64,000 nt of DNA from Gemmatimonadales bacterium UBA2982 (lineage in GTDB: Bacteria > Gemmatimonadota > Gemmatimonadetes > Longimicrobiales > Gaopeijiaceae): contig DEAM01000009.1 in NCBI GenBank assembly GCA_002347035.1, positions 62,667 through 126,666 of the forward strand, in the 5' to 3' direction. The notes under the pieces are model-generated. The model did not search any database. It saw only the letters and a program-made list of their open reading frames with translations, and was not told where the DNA came from. Made by a program: the position numbers and the translations under genes. Positions 8,236 to 16,589 of the stretch are shown here, piece after piece; positions within the stretch are counted from its first letter, which is position 1; every line of letters starts with the position of its first letter.

Positions 8236-8977
8236 ATTCTAGCTAATTTAGGTAAACCATGTGTTCCTGAGCTGGGCATCAGCTTATGCGCGAAGAGTGC
8301 CCTGAGGCGGAAGTGTAAGTGGCTCACGGGCTTTGGTGGTCGCGATGAAGCAGTGCGCCACACAGATACGTTATGCCATTTTTTAAAAAAAAGGACTCAC
8401 GGAAGTGTTGAGCGAAGAAACGCACCCAAGGCACTCATTTTGAGCCCCTAAAAGTGTCCTCGAGCGTCCACCAGATCAGATCCACTGAAAACAAGGGCTA
8501 TTCGATAAACCGCTGTGGAGTACTCACCTTCGAACACCATGAAACCCTTCCAGGTTGTTCCGTCACGACATGACCGGAGGCCTACCACTCACAGGGTGTC
8601 CTCATATAACAAAGCGCACACTTCTAGCGTCGCTGGAGACTTAGCGGTTGGAGCCTCTGCCGTGTTTTAGCTAGGTCTAGGATGTGCCCCCAGCTTAGTA
8701 GCTGGCTCGATCCACAGGTCACACTTCGAAAAGTGGGAGTGGTAGGATGAACTCACCCTACTGCACGAGAACTTCTAGTGGATCCGAGCCATTCAGCTCC
8801 AAATCATTGGAAGCCCCGGACGGTAAAGGGGGCGCACCACCCCTGGAGCTAGTATCCTTGCCAAACCACGCGCCTCCCGCTTTCGATATGACCTCTACTG
8901 CGCTCCTAGCTCTTCAGGTAACAAGCCCCCACTCTTTTTTGTTAACAGGGCGAGTCCTTCTTGGCCCACCGTAGCGA
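8236..8977. other. 742-bp stretch without a convincing gene
   Basis: Open frames here are short and read like non-coding sequence on both strands. It contains a T6A8 tract (8379-8392) and two neighbouring hairpins: CCAGCT-TAGT-AGCTGG at 8690-8705, and a longer one at 8712-8742 (CCAC...GTGG outside, CACTT-CGAA-AAGTG inside). I looked for tRNA, tmRNA, SRP RNA and RNase P RNA signatures and found none. It may hold an unrecognised non-coding RNA, a decayed gene or simply spacer. Confidence 0.4.
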
Positions 8978-9865
8978 TTAGTGGACGACTTCCGACCCGG
9001 TTAGGGCAGATGGCACCGGAACCATATGCATAACAGGATCATGGATGCGAAGACCACTGAGCGTTTCACGTTCACCAAAGGTCTCTAATACATGAGCCAG
9101 AGGAGTGAACCGATCAGGTTCAAATCTCGCGAGAAGAGAACCGAGCCCCCGCCGCATAAGCGCCAATACAGCGCGCCCTTCTCCCAGGGTCGTCGGGAGA
9201 GAGAATCTCACCTGATACTCGATCGAATCAGCAGCAGTAACTGGCTCCATACGCCTCAATTCTGCTTCAGGAAATCCATCTGAAAGGGCATACTCCAACT
9301 GAGCGTCAGGCTCATGGAATGCGGTGCGGAAGACTAGGGCGCATGCATCGTAGTCTAAGTGGGCACGTGTAAGACGCCCGGGACCAAGCACGAAACGAAT
9401 GGATGTTCCCTCATGCAAATCCAAGTCGCGGCATATGTCCCGGAACCCAATTCGTAGCAAGGTAGGTCGTGTGAGAGGACCAAAGCCAACCCTCTCAAGA
9501 ACACGAAGGCCTAACTGAAAAACGTACTGCTTTAGTGGATGCGAATCTTTGGTCGCAGCTGCCGCTGTGATAAGCTCAGCAACGTGACTAAGGGTTGGCT
9601 CGTAGACCCAGTCCAAGACGACTAACTCTGTGCTAAGATCAAGCATCTTAACATGGCCACTCCCCAAATCGATCACCTCAGAGGTTGCCGCATATTGGCC
9701 CTCAACCACAAGAGCGAGTCCCACATCTTCGATTCGCCCCCCAGGATGATCCATTTCATGAAGGTCTCGGTACTGCACTACAGCTCGAGTCAAGGGAAGC
9801 TCACAAATCCCAGGCACATCACTCATTGCCTCAGGACGTATACCCGTACTGGTGATTACCTGCAT
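8978..9865 (-). CDS. Hypothetical protein
   Basis: I do not recognise this protein. From ATG 9865 (M-Q-V-I-T-S-T-G-I-R-P) it is 295 aa; GAAGGG lies about 9 nt upstream, and the longer open frame would read through a hairpin at 9893-9912 that looks untranslated. There is no signal peptide or membrane segment. The sequence alternates predicted strands and helices. The C-terminal half contains L-L-A-R-F-E-P-D-R-F-T-P-L-A-H-V-L-E-T-F. It is divergent from the unknown gene at 10126-10809. Codon use and composition look like genuine coding sequence. A cytoplasmic role is likely; nothing more can be said. Confidence 0.65.
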   Translation of the reverse strand: MQVITSTGIRPEAMSDVPGICELPLTRAVVQYRDLHEMDHPGGRIEDVGLALVVEGQYAATSEVIDLGSGHVKMLDLSTELVVLDWVYEPTLSHVAELITAAAATKDSHPLKQYVFQLGLRVLERVGFGPLTRPTLLRIGFRDICRDLDLHEGTSIRFVLGPGRLTRAHLDYDACALVFRTAFHEPDAQLEYALSDGFPEAELRRMEPVTAADSIEYQVRFSLPTTLGEGRAVLALMRRGLGSLLARFEPDRFTPLAHVLETFGERETLSGLRIHDPVMHMVPVPSALTGSEVVH

Positions 9866-9892
9866 ACCATTTCGACCCTTCCCCCGACAAGA

Positions 9893-9912
9893 AACCCGGC
9901 CAAAGCCGGGTT
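9893..9912 (-). terminator. 8-bp GC-rich hairpin upstream of the 8978-9865 gene
   Basis: AACCCGGC and GCCGGGTT pair around a 4-nt loop. On the minus strand the stem is followed by TCTTGT, a weak T-rich stretch. It lies just before the preferred start at 9865, in the divergent region shared with 10126-10809. It could be a weak terminator or a leader stem controlling the 8978-9865 gene. Confidence 0.35.
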
Positions 9913-10125
9913 CATTAGCCTGCCGAGGAAAAATTGTGCCCTCACAGAATGTTTTAAGAGGGCAACGATAATCAACCACTCGCATCAACCGCAAGAAAAA
10001 ACTCACTCCCTAGGTATAGATGACCAATCCTTTTTTCTTGCAGCTCCCATGATAGTGGAGCCATCTTTGAAGATGCACCGACTGCGATTCGCCGCTAACA
10101 AATTACCAGGTGGATACTTGGCCAC

Positions 10126-10809
10126 TTGATTAACATTCCACATGCACGCTACCGATCTGTCACTTTTCTTCAGAGAAATGAAGACCGCTGGGCATGTTTT
10201 CTCGTCACTTACTCTGACTCCACTGGTACTTGGCGTGGCCATCTTTCTTTTCGGCAGAGCGGTAATGAGGCAGACGCCACCCAAGTACGCACTGCAGACA
10301 TTTTTCTAGAGAATTCTGAAACGGAGATCCACCAGAAAGCGCGCGGATTAGGGAGGCCACTGTTAATAGCACTGCTAGAATCGGCTCTCTATACCTCCAG
10401 TCAAATGATCGCAGAAACAGTGCCACAACTGAGTGGCCGATTCCGCTCACTCTTAGTAGAAAATTCGCTTCAGATCGGCGGAGATTGGAGTGGGAAGCCT
10501 GAACCTCAGGAAAAAAGCCTAGAAACACTCCACTCATTGTACTCATCATATCGGCTAGATCAGGTCGCACACTTTATCTGCCTTTTAGATCCTTCTGCGT
10601 TTGAAGAGGCCGTAGACGAGATCTTAGGGGGACAAAGCATTGATTTTCGGAGCAGGGACAGGATGCAATTTGCAATGATGGTTGTTGATCACATCGAGCA
10701 CCTTCTTCCGCTACCTGATTTTGAGAGCTGGACGCGGGACTTTCTAGAACATGCTGAAGCTTACCGAAGCTACGCACATACCCTCCACAGGAAGCGACAA
10801 CTGCCCTAG
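10126..10809 (+). CDS. Hypothetical protein with C-terminal motif shared with 7366-7698
   Basis: 227 aa with a TTG start at 10126; AGGTGG lies about 12 nt before it and no suitable ATG is in frame near the beginning. The N-terminal half has W-R-G-H-L-S-F-R and V-R-T-A-D-I-F-L-E-N-S-E-T-E-I followed by R-G-L-G-R-P-L-L. The C-terminal helix H-L-L-P-L-P-D-F-E-S-W-T-R-D-F-L-E-H-A resembles the end of the small protein at 7366-7698. No signal peptide or membrane segment. I do not recognise a characterised family. rpsU follows 92 bp downstream on the same strand. Confidence 0.65.
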   Translation: MINIPHARYRSVTFLQRNEDRWACFLVTYSDSTGTWRGHLSFRQSGNEADATQVRTADIFLENSETEIHQKARGLGRPLLIALLESALYTSSQMIAETVPQLSGRFRSLLVENSLQIGGDWSGKPEPQEKSLETLHSLYSSYRLDQVAHFICLLDPSAFEEAVDEILGGQSIDFRSRDRMQFAMMVVDHIEHLLPLPDFESWTRDFLEHAEAYRSYAHTLHRKRQLP

Positions 10810-10901
10810 AGCATACCAGACCCAAGGGCGTTGCCCGCTCCGCGCACCGTATATAGGTTTGCCCGTTCGATATCAGGTAACCCTGTGGTGGAAGTTCTGC
10901 C

Positions 10902-11096
10902 TTGGAAGTCGTCGTTCAAGAAAACGAGAGTCTGGACCGAGCGCTTCGCCGCTTCAAGCGGAAAGTTCAGCGCTCTGGACTGTATTCGGAACTGCGTAAG
11001 CGCCGTTATTACGAGAAACCCAGCGCCCAGCGTAAGAGGAAGCGAGAGGCAGCGATACGGCGGGAGCGGCGGCGGCAGCGCAGACACCGACGCTAA
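10902..11096 (+). CDS. rpsU: 30S ribosomal protein S21
   Basis: 64 aa, very basic. The N-terminus E-V-V-V-Q-E-N-E-S-L-D-R-A-L-R-R-F-K-R and the middle L-R-K-R-R-Y-Y-E-K-P-S are characteristic of S21, a small-subunit protein near the anti-Shine-Dalgarno region of 16S rRNA. The tail is an Arg-rich run (R-R-E-R-R-R-Q-R-R-H-R-R). The start is TTG at 10902, preceded by GGTGGAAG; the V-V-V-Q-E-N frame fixes the N-terminus. An rpsU gene with a rare start codon is worth noting, because S21 itself influences initiation. Confidence 0.92.
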   Translation: MEVVVQENESLDRALRRFKRKVQRSGLYSELRKRRYYEKPSAQRKRKREAAIRRERRRQRRHRR

Positions 11097-11171
11097 CCCG
11101 AGCAACAGACCCACTAAGTAGAGACTTTCTAAGAAGCTTTTCTCAGGTTTCCTTCAGCCTCTCAGTTCACA

Positions 11172-11663
11172 TCATTGCTGATCATCAGGCTTCAGAAGCA
11201 CGATGACGCCTCTCCCTGGATTTCCGTTACCCTCTATCTGGTATGGATAGCGACCCAAGGGCGCACCTTCGAACGCCAAGATATAGCGACTCTCTAACTC
11301 AATCAGCGGCGGGGAAGCTGTCTGATCGGTCTTTTCGAGAAAGGACCATTGATCAGAACTCAGGCTGTCCTCGTCAAAGATCACCTCGTGGATAAAGCCA
11401 TCAGCAGTGATGAATTCGACGAAGGCACCCTGCTTGATCGACAAAACCACCGGGTCTGCCTGCTCAGCAGCACCGCCCGTGAGAGCCACACGGTAAACTC
11501 GGTCTTCAAAGGTGAGCCCGAGTTCAGCTTGCAGCAACTCGTCTGGCGGGTACTCATTTTCGGGTGTGCACGAAACAGTTTGAAATATGAGGGCGCCCGA
11601 AAAGAGAACTGAAACCCAGCTAAAGGGCCGAGAAAGCAAAGCCCAAAAGTAGCCCGATTTCAA
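11172..11663 (-). CDS. Probable lipoprotein with cupredoxin-like domain
   Basis: About 163 aa from a TTG at 11663 that overlaps the upstream stop as TTGA; an ORF start at 11702 would overlap the neighbour by 43 bp. The N-terminus has a basic region, a hydrophobic stretch (V-S-V-L-F-S-G-A-L-I-F) and a possible lipobox ending in T-V-S-C. The mature part, V-L-S-I-K-Q-G-A-F-V-E-F then G-F-I-H-E-V-I-F-D and a C-terminal G-R-Y-P-Y-Q, resembles a cupredoxin sandwich. Only one His of the expected copper ligands is visible, and the Cys-His-Met cluster is absent. It probably does not bind type I copper. Third gene of the TPR/zinc-ribbon operon. Confidence 0.65.
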   Translation of the reverse strand: MKSGYFWALLSRPFSWVSVLFSGALIFQTVSCTPENEYPPDELLQAELGLTFEDRVYRVALTGGAAEQADPVVLSIKQGAFVEFITADGFIHEVIFDEDSLSSDQWSFLEKTDQTASPPLIELESRYILAFEGAPLGRYPYQIEGNGNPGRGVIVLLKPDDQQ

Positions 11664-12412
11664 ACGCCTACTTCGCTGCCGCACGAGACACAAAAGCGCC
11701 AATCGACCTTAAGCTTTTTACTGCATGCACGGCATCGAACAACCTTTAAATCCATCCCACAGAATGGACAGAAGTTCAGGTCACGCCTAACGGGTAGGTC
11801 AACTTCACATGAGTAGCACGTGATTTGGTCCCCCTCAGCCAGAGGGCTTCCGGATGACCGCGGCTCACCGAAGTCGTAACGCGAGCCTTCTGACTCGCCA
11901 TCAAACTGTTCCTCAGCGAGCTGCCCCCCTTGAGGGTGGTCAAGGAGTTCGCCGGGAGTAAGCTGGATTTGCTCTAAAGGGAGACTTAGTGAGTCTGGTT
12001 CAGACTTGCGCACTTCTGTCTGGGGCATAGGGTCAAGCTTTCCCGAGACAGCTGAAGAAGTCATATCGAGACAGGCCTTACTAAGCCGGACGTCCACAGC
12101 AGCATAGTCGCGATAGAGGGCCACGTTTGGATTTGGTGTTTCGAGTTCCGCCTGAAGGTCCCTGAGCGCTGGCTCTGACTCGAGAATTAGAAAGCCGCCT
12201 TCGCCGGCTAGCAGCCTCAGCAGAGCGTCTTCGTAATCCCCGTTGAGCTCAATGCCAATCCGCTCTCGATTCGACCCATACGGGAGAAGATTCTGATAGA
12301 TCTCGGCAACTGTAAATGCGGACGTCAAGTATTCAGGGCGCCGCACCTGAATCTCTTCGATCAACGCGTGACAGAAGTTCCTCAGGACTTGAAGCGTCTC
12401 TAATTGGCTCAT
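11660..12412 (-). CDS. Double zinc-ribbon protein
   Basis: 250 aa. Residues 1-110 look like a helical domain, 120-190 a low-complexity acidic linker, and the C-terminus carries two zinc ribbons: C199-x2-C202 with C215-x2-C218, then C227-x2-C230 with C241-x2-C244. No enzyme motif is seen. Double zinc ribbons of this type usually serve protein or nucleic-acid binding. It lies 25 bp downstream of the TPR gene and overlaps the next gene's start, so the three are probably co-transcribed. Function unknown. Confidence 0.75.
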   Translation of the reverse strand: MSQLETLQVLRNFCHALIEEIQVRRPEYLTSAFTVAEIYQNLLPYGSNRERIGIELNGDYEDALLRLLAGEGGFLILESEPALRDLQAELETPNPNVALYRDYAAVDVRLSKACLDMTSSAVSGKLDPMPQTEVRKSEPDSLSLPLEQIQLTPGELLDHPQGGQLAEEQFDGESEGSRYDFGEPRSSGSPLAEGDQITCYSCEVDLPVRRDLNFCPFCGMDLKVVRCRACSKKLKVDWRFCVSCGSEVGV

Positions 12413-12437
12413 TTAGCTAATCCGGGCGTATTCACCC

Positions 12438-13541
12438 CTATCCTTCAACCTCTAAAGTTATCAGCCCAACCTGAATGGCGGCGCGCACAAATACTTCAGG
12501 ATCTGTGAATGGAATCTCCACGCCCCTCTGCTCATGCCAACGTTCTGCGAAACGACGCATGTACTGTAATAGAGGCTCATGAGAGAAGCCTGAGCGATCT
12601 CTCATCTGACAAACAATCGCCTGCGAGTTACCGCTCACAAGGTGTCCGTCGGTCAAACGGACAGTGAGCGAGTCTCTGTCTGTAGAGCTGGGAGAGCGCT
12701 CAAAAAGTTCAAGTTGGCTTGAATCATCGACGCTCACATCACCCACACCCAGCTGAATCTCCACCTCAGAAAGTAGACGATCAATCGGGTCATGGGAGTC
12801 CTCTAACTTATGAAGGCGCTCCGCCCAGGGGCTCAAACGGGGGTCCCCTTCGTTCATGTGCCAGAGTGTTCTCTTCAGTTCAATTAGACGCCATACTCCT
12901 AAAGCATCCCAATGCTCTAGCGGCGGAACCTGCTCGAATTCACGAAGAGCTGCCTCCCAGTCCCCCCGATCGTACAGTAGGTGGCCGAGATAGACTCGAG
13001 CTTCGTAAAGATCAGGATCAAGCTTGAGTGCGCGTCTTACCTGACGCGCAGCACCAACCTCATCCCCAAGGCGATGCAGAGCATAGCCGAGCGAGGCAGC
13101 TGCGTCTGCGCTAGTTGGTTGGGCTAACGCGACCTGTGCGAAGATGTCGCGGCAGTTGGTATACATCTCAGCCTTATAGAGTGCTCTACCGATCGTCAGC
13201 ATAAGGTGGATATCGTTCTCGTGCCCGTTCGAAACCACCTCTTTGAAGAGTGCTAATGCACGGCCTTGCTCACCGAACCGCAGCAGTACCTCCCCTAACC
13301 CAACGTTTGCGTCCTCATGAGTAGGATCTAGGACCACTGCGGCCTCAAATGCCCTTCTGGCCCACGCGTACTCCTCGCGAGCGAGTTGCGCGTAGCCCAA
13401 GCCTACATAGAGATCTAAAGCATTGGGGTATAAAGCGAGGCCCTCTTTGAGAATCTTGAGGGCCCCATCATAATCACCGTCGTTGTAGAGCTTATGCGCC
13501 TGTTCGTCGTATTCCTCCGAGCTGAGGAACCGTTCAGGCAT
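12438..13541 (-). CDS. Tetratricopeptide-repeat protein
   Basis: 367 aa, with at least five consecutive TPR units between about residues 8 and 210: A-H-K-L-Y-N-D-G-D-Y-D-G-A-L, G-L-G-Y-A-Q-L-A-R-E-E-Y, G-L-G-E-V-L-L-R-F-G-E, S-L-G-Y-A-L-H-R-L-G-D and Y-L-G-H-L-L-Y-D-R-G-D-W. No signal peptide, so it is likely a cytoplasmic scaffold. The C-terminal 120 residues contain no recognised domain. It heads the minus-strand operon with the zinc-ribbon and cupredoxin-like genes. ATG 13541 is used; its partners are unknown. Confidence 0.85.
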   Translation of the reverse strand: MPERFLSSEEYDEQAHKLYNDGDYDGALKILKEGLALYPNALDLYVGLGYAQLAREEYAWARRAFEAAVVLDPTHEDANVGLGEVLLRFGEQGRALALFKEVVSNGHENDIHLMLTIGRALYKAEMYTNCRDIFAQVALAQPTSADAAASLGYALHRLGDEVGAARQVRRALKLDPDLYEARVYLGHLLYDRGDWEAALREFEQVPPLEHWDALGVWRLIELKRTLWHMNEGDPRLSPWAERLHKLEDSHDPIDRLLSEVEIQLGVGDVSVDDSSQLELFERSPSSTDRDSLTVRLTDGHLVSGNSQAIVCQMRDRSGFSHEPLLQYMRRFAERWHEQRGVEIPFTDPEVFVRAAIQVGLITLEVEG

Positions 13542-13664
13542 GTAGCAAGCTCCTTATCGACCACAGCGGGTAGAACCAGGCCAACTATAACGCTGTAGCT
13601 CAGGCCTTACCACCCTGGAATTAGGCCGGAAATAAAGGTCTCTACCAAACAAAAGCGCCACACG

Positions 13665-14003
13665 CTAAGTACGGGCGTAAGCCACCCCACAGTCGGTGCA
13701 AACGAGATTGCGGCCGACTCGAATGAGTCGCGCACTAGGCCCATGCCTGGGGCAATCCGGATCGTCACCTGCACCGATGACATCACGCACTTTCTTGCGC
13801 TCCGTCCTCGTTGCCTTGGGGATCACCAACTCATACCTGAGAGATGAGGAGCTACACTCAAATATGCCTACAGCATTCCCGTCTTCACCTGATCGGATTC
13901 CTAGCAGCATCAAGTAGCCACCATTCGGAGAATCCATCCGCTGCGCGGCATAGTACTGCTTAAGTAGCTGCTTTTTGTTGTCCACCTGCAGTACATCACC
14001 CAA
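13665..14003 (-). CDS. Small zinc-finger-like hypothetical protein
   Basis: 112 aa. The N-terminal part (K-K-Q-L-L-K-Q-Y-Y-A-A-Q-R to about 75) looks globular. The C-terminus has D-C-P-R-H-G followed by V-C-T-D-C-G, a C-x2-H...C-x2-C arrangement that could hold one zinc ion and resembles a nucleic-acid-binding ribbon. It is transcribed in the same direction as the TPR operon, 123 bp upstream of it. No characterised family recognised. The start is taken at 14003 from the open frame. Confidence 0.6.
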   Translation of the reverse strand: MGDVLQVDNKKQLLKQYYAAQRMDSPNGGYLMLLGIRSGEDGNAVGIFECSSSSLRYELVIPKATRTERKKVRDVIGAGDDPDCPRHGPSARLIRVGRNLVCTDCGVAYART

Positions 14004-14195
14004 AATGCCCCCCTTTCCCTTCGGGTCACAACAGCAGAAATCCTACGGGAAGGCCAAAAAAGCGGGCGGAAGTATAGGGAGGCCGACGCTTCCTCGCCAC
14101 CTACTAGCTCGTCAAGCCAATGAGAGTTAAAAAAGGCGACAGCCAACTCAGGGGCCGCCGCCTCGAAAGCGCGCAAACACACTGTCGGCTTTTAC

Positions 14196-14456
14196 TCAAG
14201 CGACAGGGGCATCCTCCAGCTTCTTGGCAGTATTACGCGAACCATGCGCTATAGCGGGTTTACAGAAACAGATGCCGATCTCGTGAAGCCCCTTTAGATC
14301 AGCATCTGTCAGGTCAGGATAACGCTCGCCTATGTATTCAATCGTCTCACCCAACCAGTGAAGCTGGTCGTCTTCAGCCGCGGTAAGAACGCCACATCTA
14401 TTAATGTGGCTAAACAACTCATCACGCGCCCGATCTAAGAGTTTTTCCTTGGACAA
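14196..14456 (-). CDS. Small hypothetical protein
   Basis: 86 aa with a TTG start at 14456, preceded by GGAG at 7-nt spacing. Predicted helical throughout: L-L-D-R-A-R-D-E-L-F-S-H-I-N-R-C-G-V-L, then a Leu/Asp-rich second half. Cysteines at I-C-F-C-K-P near the end could be a metal or disulfide site. No signal peptide. Divergent from hyuB with 112 bp between. Family not recognised. Confidence 0.55.
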   Translation of the reverse strand: MSKEKLLDRARDELFSHINRCGVLTAAEDDQLHWLGETIEYIGERYPDLTDADLKGLHEIGICFCKPAIAHGSRNTAKKLEDAPVA

Positions 14457-14568
14457 AGTCGCTCTCCATTATCATAAATGCTCTAGCTTGCCTGCAGTCC
14501 GTCATATCTTGCTATCACTGCTAGCCTTATAACGTAACCGTGAACTCACTAGAGAACTAGGAAATTCT

Positions 14569-16164
14569 TTGTCACAGCAGGGACCCCTAACGGCTATAGA
14601 GCTTGAGGTTTTCCGCCATCTCTTTGCAGCTTTGGCCGAAGAAATGGGAGCTGCCCTGAAACGGGCAGCTTTCTCACCCAACATCAAAGAGCGTAGAGAC
14701 TACTCATGTGCACTCTTTGATTCGAAAGGGTTGGCAGTATCACTCGGTGACCACATGCCGGTCCATTTGGGCGCAATGCCGATGAGCGTCGAGGCTGCGC
14801 TAGACGAACTTGGAACACTGGGCCCTGGAGATGTGGCTTGCGTTAATGACCCATTCAGAGGCGGTACCCACCTTCCCGACATCACTCTGATCTCACCTGT
14901 CCATTGGACAAATGGGGAACTCTTCGGTTACGTCGCTTCGAGGGCACACCATAGCGATGTTGGTGGCTCAACTCCCGGATCGATGCCCCTGGCTCGTGAA
15001 GTTTTTGAGGAAGGATTACGAATTCCTCCTGTCCTTCTCTACACTGGAGGACAGCGGAATGATGATCTGTGGCGCACTTTGCTAGCAAATGTCCGAACTC
15101 CGGTTGAGCGAGCAGGGGACCTAGATGCTCAGATGGCTGCATTGAACACTGGTGCCAAACGACTTCTAGAAATCACACAGAAACGAGGGATCGAGCAAAC
15201 CGTGTCCGCTATGGATGGGCTAATCACATATGCTGATCGTCTTGTTAAAGCGGGCCTAGAGTTAATTCCAGATGGACGCTACCAAGCTGAAGACATCATC
15301 GAGGATGATGGCTTTGGATCTGGACCGATCAAAATATGCGTCGAACTCTTCGTGCAGGGGGCGACCCTGACGGTAAATTTCGGAGGAACTTCTTCTCAGG
15401 TTCCCGGTGGAGTGAATGCTGTCGCTGCTATTACATCATCAGCAACTCGCTATGTGGTGCGCTGTGTCGTCAGCGCCCTACTAGAAGAAGCCCTTCCGGC
15501 AGGTGGGGGATCAATGTCCACGGTAAAGCTCATATTGCCCGAAGCAAGCGTTGTTAATGCAAGCCCCCCTGCTGCTGTGGCAGCTGGAAACGTGGAAACA
15601 AGTCAGCGAATCACGGACGTCCTCTTGCAAGCCTTGGGCACAGCACTACCTGAGTTGATCCCTGCCATGTCGCAGGGCACCATGAATAACACTACCGTGG
15701 GCGGCAGGGATCCCCGCACTGGCAAGCTCTTTGCTTACTACGAAACTGTAGGGGGAGGCATGGGTGCCGGGCCTTCAGGCGGAGGATTGAGTGGAGTACA
15801 CGTGCATATGTCCAACTCGCTAAACACGCCGATTGAGGCGCTAGAGCACGCCTACCCCTTTCGGGTAACGAGTTATGGTATAAGACGTGGATCAGGGGGT
15901 GTTGGACTACATCAAGGTGGCGATGGCCTCAGAAGAGATCTTATGATCCTATCTCCTGCGCGGGTTACTCTCCTCTGTGAGCGCAGGAAATTAGGACCAC
16001 ATGGTGCTCATGGTGGGCTAGAAGGAACGCCTGGAGAAAATGTCCTAATTCGTGACGGGGTGGAGCAAACTCTGCCCGCAAAAACCACTTTTACTGTAAG
16101 ATCCGGTGATGTGGTTAGTATCCGGTCGCCGGGTGGCGGTGGCTGGGGCCCTCTACCTGACTGA
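14569..16164 (+). CDS. hyuB: Hydantoinase B / oxoprolinase-type subunit
   Basis: 531 aa, the usual length for HyuB. Markers include the N-terminus L-T-A-I-E-L-E-V-F-R-H-L-F-A-A-L-A-E-E-M-G, S-P-N-I-K-E-R-R-D-Y-S-C-A-L-F, V-N-D-P-F-R-G-G-T-H-L-P-D and the Gly-rich end R-S-P-G-G-G-G-W-G. HyuB proteins pair with HyuA in ATP-dependent opening of hydantoins, 5-oxoproline or ketones (acetone carboxylase-like). No HyuA gene is adjacent on either side, which is unusual; the partner must be elsewhere or the protein acts differently. TTG 14569 follows AGGA. Substrate cannot be told. It starts a plus-strand run of four closely spaced genes. Confidence 0.88.
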   Translation: MSQQGPLTAIELEVFRHLFAALAEEMGAALKRAAFSPNIKERRDYSCALFDSKGLAVSLGDHMPVHLGAMPMSVEAALDELGTLGPGDVACVNDPFRGGTHLPDITLISPVHWTNGELFGYVASRAHHSDVGGSTPGSMPLAREVFEEGLRIPPVLLYTGGQRNDDLWRTLLANVRTPVERAGDLDAQMAALNTGAKRLLEITQKRGIEQTVSAMDGLITYADRLVKAGLELIPDGRYQAEDIIEDDGFGSGPIKICVELFVQGATLTVNFGGTSSQVPGGVNAVAAITSSATRYVVRCVVSALLEEALPAGGGSMSTVKLILPEASVVNASPPAAVAAGNVETSQRITDVLLQALGTALPELIPAMSQGTMNNTTVGGRDPRTGKLFAYYETVGGGMGAGPSGGGLSGVHVHMSNSLNTPIEALEHAYPFRVTSYGIRRGSGGVGLHQGGDGLRRDLMILSPARVTLLCERRKLGPHGAHGGLEGTPGENVLIRDGVEQTLPAKTTFTVRSGDVVSIRSPGGGGWGPLPD

Positions 16165-16175
16165 ACCTCCTAATC

Positions 16176-16589
16176 ATGGAACTTCGCTTTTCAACTATTT
16201 GTGACGACGCTCGCTCGACACCCGATGGTAAGCTTGATATTCAGGGAGTCTATCATGACCTAGCAGCACCAGGGTTCCCTGCCCGGCAGGACCGAATCGT
16301 CCTAGTTATCGTCATCGAATGGGAGAGAGAAGACCACGGCCGCTATCTCTTCAAAGCTGACCTGGAAGACCAGGAGGGCAACGTCTCCATCACTGTTGAA
16401 GGAGAGACGGAAGTGCATCTTCCAGGACCGAACCACCCACCGGCCCGGAGTCAGCTCATAATGCCCTTAGAGAACATTGTGTTCCCAAAATCAGGCCAGT
16501 ACGCCTTTGTCATTAGGGTTAAAGGACAGACACTTCAAGGCCCGAGCCTTTATCTGATGGAGACGGATGAAGAGGGTGCACTGCCCTGA
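16176..16589 (+). CDS. DUF6941-like protein
   Basis: 137 aa. The pattern L-R-F-S-T-I-C-D-D-A-R-S-T-P-D-G-K-L-D-I-Q-G-V-Y resembles DUF6941 proteins of environmental bacteria, which are predicted beta-sandwich domains. The central segment alternates hydrophobic strands (R-I-V-L-V-I-V-I-E-W) and ends with Q-Y-A-F-V-I-R-V. No signal peptide. It starts 11 bp after hyuB and its 3' end overlaps the kinase gene by 23 bp. Function unknown; the family assignment is from memory of the pattern. Confidence 0.6.
   Translation: MELRFSTICDDARSTPDGKLDIQGVYHDLAAPGFPARQDRIVLVIVIEWEREDHGRYLFKADLEDQEGNVSITVEGETEVHLPGPNHPPARSQLIMPLENIVFPKSGQYAFVIRVKGQTLQGPSLYLMETDEEGALP

Noticed and set aside
8233..8451. 72-aa plus-strand frame starting at the palindrome
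   Set aside because: The ATG lies inside the inverted repeat, no Shine-Dalgarno is present and the translation looks like non-coding sequence.
8570..8600. Similarity to an SRP RNA core (tgaccggaggcct)
   Set aside because: Only a short fragment matches; the GNAR loop and opposite arm of the SRP helix are missing.
8747..8974. 75-aa plus-strand frame
   Set aside because: Low-complexity Ser/Pro/Leu composition with no family resemblance; it ends just at the convergent gene.
13910..14182. 90-aa minus-strand frame between the 14196 and 13665 genes
   Set aside because: Its 3' third overlaps the zinc-finger-like gene in another frame and the rest has no coherent fold pattern or ribosome-binding site; probably not coding.
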